A stretch of DNA of 64,000 nucleotides from Sphingomonas sp. 8AM (lineage in GTDB: Bacteria > Pseudomonadota > Alphaproteobacteria > Sphingomonadales > Sphingomonadaceae). The translations under genes were made by a program, and so were the position numbers. Positions within the stretch are counted from its first letter, which is position 1. The number at the start of each line of letters is the position of its first letter. Shown here piece by piece: positions 8,594 to 17,103 of the stretch. Location of the stretch: contig NZ_LR733844.1 of the NCBI RefSeq assembly GCF_902506455.1, forward strand, positions 3,158,666 to 3,222,665, given 5' to 3'. The notes below the pieces were generated by a model. It did not search any database, was not told the DNA's origin, and was given only the letters and a program-made list of their open reading frames with translations.

Positions 8594-8726
8594 CGTCGCC
8601 TCTGCGCAGGCAGGGGCCCATGTCTGTGTTGTCCGTCGATCGGGCTGACACACAGCGTGACAGCCATTTGTCAGATGGCGCGCGGCACGACACAGCCATG
8701 GGCCCCTGCCTGCGCAGGGGCGACGG
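8594..8726. repeat. Dispersed palindrome, family B (copy 1)
   Basis: A 133-bp inverted repeat: CGTCGCCTCTGCGCAGGCAG then GGGCCCATG on the left; the mirror CATGGGCCCCTGCCTGCGCA then GGGGCGACG on the right. It fills the gap between two convergent genes. Related copies are at 23278 (left half), 23625, 30775 and 35194 (worn). The spacer contains a second, shorter inner inverted repeat around 8640-8690. Confidence 0.8.
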
Positions 8727-8743
8727 GCATTCGGCCACGGTGT

Positions 8744-11656
8744 TTACTTTGCCGCCGCAGCCCCCTTCGGCACCACCGCCATCGTCCAGTCCTTCTCCGG
8801 CTTCAGATATCTCGCCGCGGTCGCCTGCAACAGCGCGGGGGTGATCGTTGTGAAGTCACTTACCAGGCTCTGGCTCGCCTCGATCCGCTTCGGGTCGAAC
8901 GTCCCGCCGCTGGTCTGGAGCAGCCAGAACTGGTTCCCGGACGAGGCGCGCGCCATATATTGCAGCATCGGCACGATCGTCCGGCGCAACTCGTCCTCGC
9001 TGACCGGCGTCGACACCAGCTCGCTCGCGATCTGGCGCGACAGCTGGAAGAACAGCGGTACCTTGTCGGGCGCGACCTTGCCGATCGCGATCAGCCGTCC
9101 GCCGCCCGGCTGCCCGACCGGCCACTGGCTCTGCGCGCTCGGCGAGTAGCTCGCCCCCGCTGCCGAGCGCAGCCGGTCGAACAGGCGGTCGTTGAACACC
9201 GCCGCCAGCACGTCGAGCCGTCGCTGCTCGGCATGATCCGCCGAGCCGCCGCCGGTCGGCCACGCGATCACTGCCGCGGCCTGATTGTCGTCGCCATCGT
9301 GCGTGCGCAGCACCGGCTGCGCGACATGCGCGGGGAAGCGCACCGCTGGCGAGCGCGGATCGTCCGCACGCCGCGCCTTGAGCGCGCCGAAGCTCTTGGC
9401 CACCGCCGCGATCGCCTCGTCGCCCTTCACGTCGCCGAAGATATCGACCTCGATCGGCCCGGTGGCGAGCAGCGGCTGCCACAATTTCTTGAACGCGCCA
9501 GCATCAAGCTGCTCGATCTGCTGCAGCGTCGGAACGCCCCAGCGTGGATCGCCGTCGCGCAGCAGCCCTTCAAGATCGCGCGCCAGCACCCCGTCGGGTG
9601 ACGACGACAAACCGGCATAGCCTGCCAGCATCGCCGCGCGCGCGCGCGCCACCGGCGCCTTGTCCCAGCGTGGCGCGGCCAGCTTGGCGGCCATCAGCGT
9701 CAGATTGTCCGCATAATCGCCCGGCGTGGTCTGCGCGCCGAACAGGAACGCGTCGTCGCCGATGTCGAAATCCAGCCCCATCCGGCGTCCGGTGGTCAGC
9801 TGGTCGAGGTCGCTCTGGTTGAGCGTGCCGATCCCGCTGGCGATCAGCGCCGTGTCGCCGGCCCACGCCGGGGTCGGCCGGTCGCCGGGCAGCGCCTGAT
9901 AGCCGCGCCCGAAGCGCACGCGCAGATAGACGCGCCCGGTTTCGGAGGCATTGGGATAGATCAGCGCGCGAACACCATTGGCGAACGTCACCTGCTCCAT
10001 CGGCGGATCGCCGACCCGCGCCTGCGCGACCGCCTTGCCGGGCTGCCCGAGCTTCGGGACGCGCGAGAAATCGACTGCCGCCTGCTGCGTGCGCTTGCCA
10101 GCCAGCTTCGAGACGTCGGCCTTCATCGCCGCCGCCAGCTTCGCCGCCGCCGCCGGATCGGCGGTGCGGGTGTTGACCAGCGCGCGGTCCGCATCGCCCT
10201 TGAACAGCCGGTTGGTCGACTCGACCATCGCCGCGGGGGTGAACATGCCCTTGGTGCGCGCCTGCTTCAGGATATCGTAGCTGGTCTGCGGCCCGGCGAC
10301 CGTCTCGCGGATGTCGAGCGCGCTGACCATGTCGTCGGCCTGTTTCGCGCCCGCCTCGACGCGCGCGGTGTCGACGTCGTTCTTCATCGCGGCGTCGAAC
10401 TCGGCCAGCTCGCGGTCGATCTCGCCCTGCGTCGGCGCGGTGGCCATCGCATCGGCGATCACACCGCGCACGTCTTTCAGCGCGCCCTCCCAGTCGGTGC
10501 CAATCGGGATGACGTTGGTGAAGGTGCCGTTGGCCGAGCGCGAGACGTCGTCGAGCGAGACCGACGCCTGCAGGAAGCTGCCCCCGGCGCGCGCCCGCGT
10601 TTCCAGCCGGCGGTTGATGAGCCGCATCGCGAGCTGGTCGACCATCCGCTTCTGGTTGAAGATCATCGTGTCGCTCTGGTACTTCCAGGGGCGTAGCACC
10701 GCAGTGGCGACGATCGGCGGCAACGATGGCTCGGCGATCGTCTTGACGATCGGGTCGCCGGTCCGCGGGGTGCCGAAATCGGGATCGGCGGGGTTCGGTC
10801 CCTTGCCCTGCCAGCCGCCGAAATTCTTGACGACCAGCTTGGCCGCGACCTCCGGGTCAATGTCGCCCGAGATGATGACAACCGCGCGCGACGGGCGGTA
10901 CCATTTGTCGTGAAAGGCCTGCACGCTGGCCGGGTTCGCCGCCTCCAGCGTCTTGATCGTCCCGATCGGCGAGCGGCTGGCGAGCGGTTGCCCCGCGAAG
11001 AACGTCTCGCGCAGCATGTCGCCATAGCGGACCTGCGGCCCCGGTGCCTCGCGCTGCTCCGCAAGCACCGCTGGGCGCTCGGCGGCGAGCCCGGCGTCGC
11101 TGATCGCGGGTGCGGCCATCATGCCCGAGAAGATCTTGAGGCTCTCGTCGAGTTTGACGTCGGTCGCGCCGGGCAGGTCGAGCTTGTAGACGGTCTGCGT
11201 CGGGGTGGTCGAGGCGTTCGAATCGCTGCCGAAGGTCGCGCCGAATCGCTGCCACACGCGCTTGGCCTCGCCATCGGGAACGTATTTCGAGCCGCGGAAC
11301 GACAGATGCTCGATCAGATGCGCGAAGCCCTGTTCGGCGTCGGTTTCGTACAACGAGCCGGCGTCGATGCGGACGCGCACCGCGACTTGCCCCGGCGGCA
11401 CCGAATTGCGCCGCACCGCATAGCGCAGCCCGCTGGGCAGCGCGCCGAACTGCCAGTTGGTGTCGGGCGGAATGTCCGAGTCGGCGAACAACCACGGACG
11501 GGTGTCGACCGTGATCGGCGCGGCCGCCTGCGTGGGGACGGAGTTGGTCGCGACCGGCGCGCGCCGCGCGCGCTGCTGCGCGGGAAGCGGCAGCGCGACG
11601 GAGACGAGCAGGAGGGCGACGAGCGGCTTCGCGAGCGCGCGCGAATAAGAATGCAT
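8744..11656 (-). CDS. Secreted M16-family zinc metalloprotease (pitrilysin-like)
   Basis: A 970-residue double-repeat M16 peptidase. A signal peptide (hydrophobic LVALLLVSVALPL, ending near AQQ) indicates export to the periplasm. The inverted zinc motif HLIEH is at residues 113-117, with the conserved acidic and Arg residues of the family following. The second half (from about residue 540) repeats the fold without a zinc motif, as expected for the inactive domain pair. Family members degrade short peptides. It is followed on its 3' side by a family B palindrome and has no obvious operon partner. Confidence 0.9.
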   Translation of the reverse strand: MHSYSRALAKPLVALLLVSVALPLPAQQRARRAPVATNSVPTQAAAPITVDTRPWLFADSDIPPDTNWQFGALPSGLRYAVRRNSVPPGQVAVRVRIDAGSLYETDAEQGFAHLIEHLSFRGSKYVPDGEAKRVWQRFGATFGSDSNASTTPTQTVYKLDLPGATDVKLDESLKIFSGMMAAPAISDAGLAAERPAVLAEQREAPGPQVRYGDMLRETFFAGQPLASRSPIGTIKTLEAANPASVQAFHDKWYRPSRAVVIISGDIDPEVAAKLVVKNFGGWQGKGPNPADPDFGTPRTGDPIVKTIAEPSLPPIVATAVLRPWKYQSDTMIFNQKRMVDQLAMRLINRRLETRARAGGSFLQASVSLDDVSRSANGTFTNVIPIGTDWEGALKDVRGVIADAMATAPTQGEIDRELAEFDAAMKNDVDTARVEAGAKQADDMVSALDIRETVAGPQTSYDILKQARTKGMFTPAAMVESTNRLFKGDADRALVNTRTADPAAAAKLAAAMKADVSKLAGKRTQQAAVDFSRVPKLGQPGKAVAQARVGDPPMEQVTFANGVRALIYPNASETGRVYLRVRFGRGYQALPGDRPTPAWAGDTALIASGIGTLNQSDLDQLTTGRRMGLDFDIGDDAFLFGAQTTPGDYADNLTLMAAKLAAPRWDKAPVARARAAMLAGYAGLSSSPDGVLARDLEGLLRDGDPRWGVPTLQQIEQLDAGAFKKLWQPLLATGPIEVDIFGDVKGDEAIAAVAKSFGALKARRADDPRSPAVRFPAHVAQPVLRTHDGDDNQAAAVIAWPTGGGSADHAEQRRLDVLAAVFNDRLFDRLRSAAGASYSPSAQSQWPVGQPGGGRLIAIGKVAPDKVPLFFQLSRQIASELVSTPVSEDELRRTIVPMLQYMARASSGNQFWLLQTSGGTFDPKRIEASQSLVSDFTTITPALLQATAARYLKPEKDWTMAVVPKGAAAAK

Positions 11657-11807
11657 CCGGCGATTGTAGGGACGGCGAAGGCGCGCGGCAACGGCTGCCC
11701 GCCTTTCCTTCGCCGTGGTGCGCCACGTTCTGGCCGCGATGCGGGTTTATTCGCCGCCGCTTTCCAGCTGTTCGGGGGCGGGCAACGGATTGATCGACAA
11801 GCGAATA

Positions 11808-12596
11808 ATGAAGTCCGACCTCAGTATTTCCGTTTCGGGATCGCTGGCCGCGTGCCCATCGTCCGCGCTGGTCGCCGAACCCGGTCGCCCGTGGCCGGTC
11901 CGCCTCGGCAAGCGGCTGCGCGGAACGTTCGACCGGCTGATCGCGGGATCGTCACTGGTCGCCAACGCGCCGGTCCTCGACGTGCGTGATTTCGTCTGGA
12001 CCGCGCTGCTCCGCGACCAGTGGCAGGACATACTCGCCGAGGCGCGCACGGTCGCGTTGGTCGCGCCCAGCCTCGCCACCATTTCGCCCGATCACCGCGC
12101 GATCGCCGAGATCGGCAAATGGCGGTCCTATTTCCTGTGGGGCTATGGCTATCGCATCGACGACAATCTGACGCGCTGCCCGCGCACGCGCGACGTGCTG
12201 GCGAGTATTCCCGGTCTTGCCACCGCCTTTTTCTCGATCCTTGCGCCCGGCACGCACATCCCGCCGCATCGCGGCGTATCGAAGGGACTGATCACCTGTC
12301 ATCTCGCGCTGATCGTTCCCCGCGCCGGCGACGTGCGGATGCGCGTCCAGGATCGGATCGTCCGCTGGTCAGAGGGCGAGACCCTGGTGTTCGATGATAC
12401 CTACGATCACGAGGTCTGGAACGACACCGACGGTACGCGGGTGGTGCTGCTGATCCAGTTCGAACGCCCGCTGCGCCGCCCCGGCAAATGGATCGCCGAC
12501 CTGTTTCTCGGCGCGGTCCGCCGCTCCGCCTTCGTGCAGGAGGCGCGCGCGAACATCGCCAGATGGAATGCGGTGGTGGAGCAGATGGACGGCTGA
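11808..12596 (+). CDS. Aspartyl/asparaginyl beta-hydroxylase family protein (LpxO-like)
   Basis: About 262 residues from the ATG at 11808; the frame stays open upstream to 11715 but the earlier codons look non-conserved. The Fe(II)/2-oxoglutarate dioxygenase core is visible: HIPPHRGVSKGLITCHLAL contributes the first metal His and the oxoglutarate region, and DDTYDHEVWNDTDGTRVVLL contributes the second His and the binding Arg. LpxO-type members 2-hydroxylate acyl chains of lipid A. Sphingomonads generally use glycosphingolipids with 2-hydroxy fatty acids instead of LPS, so such a substrate is conceivable; that is inference. Confidence 0.8.
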   Translation: MKSDLSISVSGSLAACPSSALVAEPGRPWPVRLGKRLRGTFDRLIAGSSLVANAPVLDVRDFVWTALLRDQWQDILAEARTVALVAPSLATISPDHRAIAEIGKWRSYFLWGYGYRIDDNLTRCPRTRDVLASIPGLATAFFSILAPGTHIPPHRGVSKGLITCHLALIVPRAGDVRMRVQDRIVRWSEGETLVFDDTYDHEVWNDTDGTRVVLLIQFERPLRRPGKWIADLFLGAVRRSAFVQEARANIARWNAVVEQMDG

Positions 12597-12689
12597 CCAT
12601 GGGGCGGGAACGACGACCTATCCGGCCCGAAACGATCGCTTTCGCCCTGCGTGCTTGATCCGGCGCGCCGCACGCGCCACATCGCCGCC

Positions 12690-13262
12690 ATGCTGATCGA
12701 AACCGAAGCCACGCCCAACCCGGCGACGCTCAAGTTCCTGCCCGGCCGCACCGTCATGGATGCCGGCACGCGCGACTTCGCCACCCCCGAGGAGGCGGAG
12801 GCAAGCCCGCTGGCCGACGCGCTGTTCGGGCTGGGCGACGTGACGGGCGTGTTCTTCGGGCGCGACTTCGTGTCGGTAACGGCGGCGCCCGGCGTCGACT
12901 GGCGCAATCTCAAGCCGGACGTGCTCGCGATCCTGATGGATCATTTCACCGCGCAGATGCCGCTGTTCCGCACCGGCGGCGCCGGCTTCAGCGTTCCGGC
13001 CGAGGAAGAGACCTTTGCCGAGAACCCCGAGGACGCCGACATCGTCGCGCAGATCAAGGAACTGATCGATACGCGCGTCCGCCCGGCGGTCGCCAATGAC
13101 GGTGGCGACATCGTCTATCGCGGCTTCGACCAGGGCAAGGTGTTCCTGCGGATGCAGGGCGCGTGTGCCGGCTGCCCGTCGTCGAGCGCGACGCTCAAGA
13201 ACGGCATCGAGCAACTGCTGCGCTACTACGTGCCCGAAGTGACCGAGGTCCGCGCGGTCTGA
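12690..13262 (+). CDS. nfuA: NifU-family iron-sulfur carrier NfuA
   Basis: A 190-residue Fe-S carrier. The start is the ATG at 12690 because MLIETEATPNPATLKFLPG is the family's conserved N-terminus. Residues 1-90 form the Nfu_N scaffold domain; residues 115-190 form the NifU domain with Cys159 and Cys162 in GACAGCPSSS, which hold a 4Fe-4S cluster between two monomers. It receives clusters from the SUF machinery, encoded about 16 kb downstream in this window, and passes them to enzymes such as MiaB (also here). It is followed 35 bases later by the RutE-like gene. Confidence 0.94.
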   Translation: MLIETEATPNPATLKFLPGRTVMDAGTRDFATPEEAEASPLADALFGLGDVTGVFFGRDFVSVTAAPGVDWRNLKPDVLAILMDHFTAQMPLFRTGGAGFSVPAEEETFAENPEDADIVAQIKELIDTRVRPAVANDGGDIVYRGFDQGKVFLRMQGACAGCPSSSATLKNGIEQLLRYYVPEVTEVRAV

Positions 13263-13297
13263 CCGCGCGCCGTCCTTCCCGACAATTGGAGTTCCCG

Positions 13298-13891
13298 ATG
13301 GCCGCCCCGCTCGACGACCAAGCGCTCGACCAGCTGTTCCGCACCGCGCGCACCTTCAACCATTATCGTGACGAGCCGGTCGGCGAGGACACGCTGCGCG
13401 CCTTGTGGGACCTGTTGAAGATGGCGCCTACCTCCGCCAACCAGCTGCCGGCACGGTTCGTGTGGTGCGTGTCGGACGAGGCGAAGGCGACGCTCGCCGC
13501 GGCCTGTTCGGACACGAATCGCGACAAGGTGCTCAAGGCACCGGTTAGCGTCGTGATCGGCATGGACGTCGAGTTTCACGACCATCTCCCCGAGCTGTTC
13601 CCGCACGTCGATGCCAAGAGCTGGTTCGACGGCAATCGCGAGTTGCGGGAGGCGTCGGCGTTCCGCAACTCGTCGTTGCAGGGCGGCTATCTGATCCTCG
13701 CCGCGCGCGCGCTGGGGCTGGATGTCGGACCGATGTCGGGCTTTGATGCCGGCGCGGTCGACAAGGCGTTCTTCGCCGATACGCCCGCGGTGCGCACCAA
13801 CTTCATCGCCACCCTCGGCTATGGCGACGCCGCAACGCTTCACCCGCGCAACCCGCGCCCGGCGTTCGAGACCTTCAACCGCCTCGCCTGA
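13298..13891 (+). CDS. rutE: Malonic semialdehyde reductase / RutE-type nitroreductase
   Basis: A 197-residue FMN-dependent reductase of the nitroreductase fold, start ATG 13298 with GGAG nine bases before. FRTARTFNHYRDEPV and MAPTSANQLPARFVW are the FMN-binding and ANQ motifs of the HadB/RutE subgroup, and GYLILAARALGLDVGPMSGFD is the conserved helix of the same subgroup. Such proteins reduce 3-oxopropanoate in pyrimidine breakdown, but no other rut gene is present, so a housekeeping reductase role is equally possible. Its stop overlaps tsaB by one base (TGATG). Confidence 0.82.
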   Translation: MAAPLDDQALDQLFRTARTFNHYRDEPVGEDTLRALWDLLKMAPTSANQLPARFVWCVSDEAKATLAAACSDTNRDKVLKAPVSVVIGMDVEFHDHLPELFPHVDAKSWFDGNRELREASAFRNSSLQGGYLILAARALGLDVGPMSGFDAGAVDKAFFADTPAVRTNFIATLGYGDAATLHPRNPRPAFETFNRLA

Positions 13892-14520
13892 TGCGCACCC
13901 TGGTGATCGACACCGCGACCGCCGCCTGCTCGGTCGCGCTGTTCGAGGACGAGCGACTGATCGCGCACACGCATGACGTGGTCGGGCGCGGCCATGCCGA
14001 GCGGCTGGTGCCGATGATCGCGGCGCTGCCTGACGGCGGGCGCGCGGACCGGGTACTGGTGGATGTCGGCCCGGGCAGCTTCACCGGCATCCGCGTCGGG
14101 ATCGCCGCCGCGCGCGCGCTCGCGTTCGGCTGGGGGGCGGAGGTCGCGGGCTATGGCGCGCCGTCGCTGGTCGCGGTCGCCGCGCTCGCCGTCGACCCGC
14201 GCCCGCTTGCGGTGGTGATGGAAGGCGGGCACGGTGAGGTCTTCATGCAGGGCTTCACCGCTCCCTTCGCCGCGCTCGACGCACCCCGCTCGTTGACCCC
14301 GGCGGCGGCGCTGGCCGCGCTCGTCGGCCGCCGCGCGATCGGCAGCGGCACGCGCTGGCTCGCCGCGCTCGTCGCCGATGTGCCGCTCGACGAGACCTTG
14401 CCCGACGCCCGCCATGCGCTGCTGCTGCCGCCCGCGGCGCGGGCGCTAGCGCCGGTGCCGTTCTACGGCCGCGCGCCCGACGCGAAGCTGCCCGCCGTGG
14501 CGACCCCGACCGCCGTATGA
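13891..14520 (+). CDS. tsaB: tRNA threonylcarbamoyladenosine biosynthesis protein TsaB
   Basis: A 209-residue ASKHA-fold protein that, with TsaD and TsaE, puts the t6A modification on ANN-decoding tRNAs. The N-terminal LVIDTATAACSVALF strand pair and the signature GPGSFTGIRVGIAAARALAFG are clear. The catalytic partner TsaD is not in the window. Start and stop overlap the neighbours on both sides (TGATG and ATGA), so the RutE-like gene, tsaB and rimI are translationally linked. Confidence 0.94.
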   Translation: MRTLVIDTATAACSVALFEDERLIAHTHDVVGRGHAERLVPMIAALPDGGRADRVLVDVGPGSFTGIRVGIAAARALAFGWGAEVAGYGAPSLVAVAALAVDPRPLAVVMEGGHGEVFMQGFTAPFAALDAPRSLTPAAALAALVGRRAIGSGTRWLAALVADVPLDETLPDARHALLLPPAARALAPVPFYGRAPDAKLPAVATPTAV

Positions 14521-15002
14521 CCACGCGGGTGCGGCTGATCGAGCTGGCACCGGGCGGCGCGGGCGACGCCGAGGCGGTCGATCGCATCATGCTCGCCGCC
14601 TTCGACCCGCGTTATGGCGAGGCGTGGACGCGCAGCCAGTGTATCGGCATCCTCGCCATGCCCGGCGTCTGGTTGACGCTGGCGCGAGTCGACGAGGCGG
14701 TGGTCGGCTTCGCGCTGGTCCGCGCGATCATGGACGAGGCCGAATTGCTGCTGATCGCGGTCGACCCGCCCGCGCGTCGCAGCGGCGTCGGTGCGGCGTT
14801 GCTGCGCGGGGTGATCGCCGAATGCGAGGGGCGCGGCGTGGCGAAGCTGCATCTGGAAGTGCGCGCCAACAACCCGGCGGTCGCGCTCTACGCCGCGCAC
14901 GGCTTCCGCCACGCCGGGGTGCGCCGCAACTACTATCGCGGTCGCGACGGACTGGCGTTCGACGCGCACACCTATGCGCGCGCGCTCGAAATCCACCGAT
15001 AA
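14517..15002 (+). CDS. rimI: Ribosomal protein S18 alanine N-acetyltransferase RimI (GNAT)
   Basis: A 161-residue GNAT enzyme. Acetyl-CoA binding motif A is VDPPARRSGVGAALLRG, with the R-x-x-G-x-G/A loop, and motif B is LHLEVRANNPAVALYAAHGF, the arrangement typical of RimI. The tsaB-rimI pair is common in proteobacteria and supports the name. The ATG overlaps the tsaB stop. It could in principle acetylate other N-termini. Confidence 0.88.
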   Translation: MTTRVRLIELAPGGAGDAEAVDRIMLAAFDPRYGEAWTRSQCIGILAMPGVWLTLARVDEAVVGFALVRAIMDEAELLLIAVDPPARRSGVGAALLRGVIAECEGRGVAKLHLEVRANNPAVALYAAHGFRHAGVRRNYYRGRDGLAFDAHTYARALEIHR

Positions 15003-15061
15003 TCGGTTTTTGCGAGTCGGTAGCGCTTTTCGCAACAAGCCCGATCCATTACATGGCGGGC

Positions 15062-15481
15062 ATGGCTCGCAAGATCGATCTCGAAGCGCTGTGTCACGAA
15101 AAGGGCCTGCGTATCACCGAACAGCGCCGCGTTATCGCGCGCGTCCTGTCCGAGGCGGAGGACCATCCCGACGTGGAAAAGGTCTATGCGCGCGCCTCGG
15201 CGATCGATCCCGGCATCTCGATCGCGACGGTCTATCGCACCGTGCGGCTGTTCGAGGAGGCGGGCATCCTCGACCGGCATGACTTCGGCGACGGCCGCGC
15301 GCGCTACGAGCCCTCGCCCGAGGCGCATCACGACCATCTGATCGACGTCGAAACCGGCAAGGTGATCGAATTCGTCGATCCCGAGCTTGAGCTGCTGCAA
15401 AAGGCGATTGCCGAGCGGCTCGGCTTCCGGCTGGTTGACCACCGCATGGAATTGTACGGCGTCGCGCTCCGCAGGGACTGA
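15062..15481 (+). CDS. fur: Fur-family metal-responsive transcription regulator
   Basis: A 139-residue regulator. I use the ATG at 15062 (MARKIDLEAL); another in-frame ATG is at 15053. The winged helix covers about 10-85 with recognition helix ISIATVYRTVRLFEEAG, followed by the metal/dimer motif HHDHLID (89-95) and E-x-x-D residues. The C-terminal CxxC zinc pairs of E. coli Fur are absent, as in many alphaproteobacterial Fur/Mur proteins, so it may sense manganese or iron. Placement between rimI and plsC, in the rimI-fur-miaB neighbourhood, is typical for this group. Confidence 0.9.
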   Translation: MARKIDLEALCHEKGLRITEQRRVIARVLSEAEDHPDVEKVYARASAIDPGISIATVYRTVRLFEEAGILDRHDFGDGRARYEPSPEAHHDHLIDVETGKVIEFVDPELELLQKAIAERLGFRLVDHRMELYGVALRRD

Positions 15482-15482
15482 G

Positions 15483-16196
15483 GTGCGGCTCAACGCGCGT
15501 GGCTGGGCGCGGCTTGCCGCGCTGTTGGCGGCGCTGATCGTCGCGCTGCTGTTGCACGGAACGTGGCGGCTGTTTCGCCTGCGCTCGCCATGGCCGCGGC
15601 GGTTCCTCGGCTGGGTAGCGCGGATCGTCGGCGCGCGGGTGCGCGTCCTCGGCACGCCGCTGTGCCGCGATGCGGTGCTGCTCGCCAACCACGTGACATG
15701 GATCGACATCCTCGCGCTGGCCGGCGCGAGCGGCGCGGCGTTCGTCGCCAAGGCGGAATTGCGCGACGCGCCGCTGGTCGGCTGGCTGTGCACGCTCAAC
15801 AACACGTTGTTCGTCCGCCGTGGCGACCGGATGGGGATTGACGCGCAGGTCGCGGCGCTCCGCGACCAGCTTGCCGGCCCGCAGCCGGTGGCGATCTTCC
15901 CCGAGGGCACGACCGGCGACGGCGTGACGCTGGGGCCGTTCAAGGCGGGACTGCTCGCCGCGCTCGCCCCGCCACCTCCGGGCGTGCGCGTCCAGCCGGT
16001 ACGCATCGATTACGGCGCGGCGACCCCCGACGTGGCGTGGGTTGGTGCTGAGAACGGCGCGGTTCATGCCAAACGCGTCCTCAACCGGCGCGGCACGTTC
16101 GTCGCGACGCTGCACTTCCTCACGCCGTTCGTACCCGACGGCGACCGCAAGACAATCGCCGCAGCAGCGCGCGCGCAGATCGAAGCGGCGGCATGA
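15483..16196 (+). CDS. plsC: 1-acyl-sn-glycerol-3-phosphate acyltransferase (PlsC family)
   Basis: A 237-residue membrane-bound acyltransferase beginning at the GTG at 15483, one base after the fur stop. One N-terminal transmembrane helix (residues 8-25) precedes the catalytic H-x4-D motif NHVTWID, and FPEGTT is the second glycerol-phosphate binding motif. It transfers a second acyl chain to lysophosphatidic acid or a related lysolipid. The downstream cytochrome gene overlaps by four bases. A dedicated role in lipid A or ornithine lipid acylation cannot be excluded. Confidence 0.88.
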   Translation: MRLNARGWARLAALLAALIVALLLHGTWRLFRLRSPWPRRFLGWVARIVGARVRVLGTPLCRDAVLLANHVTWIDILALAGASGAAFVAKAELRDAPLVGWLCTLNNTLFVRRGDRMGIDAQVAALRDQLAGPQPVAIFPEGTTGDGVTLGPFKAGLLAALAPPPPGVRVQPVRIDYGAATPDVAWVGAENGAVHAKRVLNRRGTFVATLHFLTPFVPDGDRKTIAAAARAQIEAAA

Positions 16197-16621
16197 ACCT
16201 GCGGCTTGTCGTTGCCGCCACGCTCGCGCTCGGCGCCTGCTCACGTGACGACAGCGCCGAGCGGCGCGCGCGGCTCGGACCAAACCCGACCTTCGCGCAG
16301 CTCATGCAGGTCGCCGATGCGAACGCCGGGGCACGGCGCTTCGGGCAATGCGCCGCCTGCCACTCGATCGCTGCCGGCGGCGCGGATCGCAACGGGCCGA
16401 ACCTGCACGGTGTCTATGGCGCGCCGATCGCGCAGAATCGTCCGCGCTTCGGCTACACCGATGCATTGCAGGCGCAACGCGGCGTCTGGGACGACCGGCG
16501 GCTTGACGCGTGGCTCGCCGATCCGCGCGGCAACGTGCCGGGAACGACCATGACCTTCGCCGGGGTCAGCGATCCGCTCGCCCGCGCCGACCTGATCGCC
16601 TATCTCAAGACGCAACGATGA
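16193..16621 (+). CDS. Lipoprotein class I cytochrome c
   Basis: A 142-residue mono-haem cytochrome. The signal peptide ends in a lipobox LGAC, so Cys16 is likely lipidated and the protein anchored in a membrane facing the periplasm. The haem site is CAACH (53-57), and Met120 (GTTMTFAG) is the probable sixth ligand. The FGQCAACHSI and GPNLHGVYG segments match cytochrome c2/c550-type proteins. It may carry electrons in respiration or from periplasmic dehydrogenases; no partner is adjacent. It overlaps both plsC and the next GNAT gene. Confidence 0.9.
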   Translation: MNLRLVVAATLALGACSRDDSAERRARLGPNPTFAQLMQVADANAGARRFGQCAACHSIAAGGADRNGPNLHGVYGAPIAQNRPRFGYTDALQAQRGVWDDRRLDAWLADPRGNVPGTTMTFAGVSDPLARADLIAYLKTQR

Positions 16622-17079
16622 CCGAGACGTGCGTCCGCGCATATGACGTCGCCGGCCGCACCGCCTGTCTCGCGCTGTTCGACGGCAACACGCCGAGATT
16701 CTTCGCCGCTGGTGAGCGCCCCGACTTCGCCGCCTTCCTCGATGCGCATCCCGCCAGCTGGGCGTTTCAGGTCGTCGAGCGCGGCGGCGCGATCGGCGCG
16801 TGCGGCGGCCACCGCGTCGCCGCCGACGGCGAAACCGCCGGCTTCTGCTGGGGAATGGTCGACCATCGGCAGCATCGCACCGGCCTCGGCAATATCCTCA
16901 CGCAAGCGCGGCTCGACGCCGCCCGCGCCGCGCCGGGCGTGCGGCAGGTGCGGCTCGACACCAGCCAGCACACGCAAGGCTTCTACGCGCGCTTAGGTTT
17001 CGGCGTGGAGCGGGTGGTGCCCGACGGCTATGCTCCGGGGCTGGACCGCGTCGACATGCTGCTGCGCTGGCCAGCCTGA
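16618..17079 (+). CDS. GNAT-family N-acetyltransferase
   Basis: A 153-residue acetyltransferase starting at the ATG that overlaps the cytochrome c stop. The central GFCWGMVDHRQHRTGLGNILTQ-type motif A (residues about 76-100) has the R-T-G-L-G acetyl-CoA loop, followed by QVRLDTSQHTQGFYARLGF motif B, which ends in the usual F-Y-x-x-x-G-F. The substrate is unknown. It is the last of the closely overlapping tsaB-to-GNAT run; miaB begins 24 bases later. Confidence 0.82.
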   Translation: MTETCVRAYDVAGRTACLALFDGNTPRFFAAGERPDFAAFLDAHPASWAFQVVERGGAIGACGGHRVAADGETAGFCWGMVDHRQHRTGLGNILTQARLDAARAAPGVRQVRLDTSQHTQGFYARLGFGVERVVPDGYAPGLDRVDMLLRWPA

Positions 17080-17103
17080 CGCATTTCCGCTAAGGCGCGC
17101 GCC

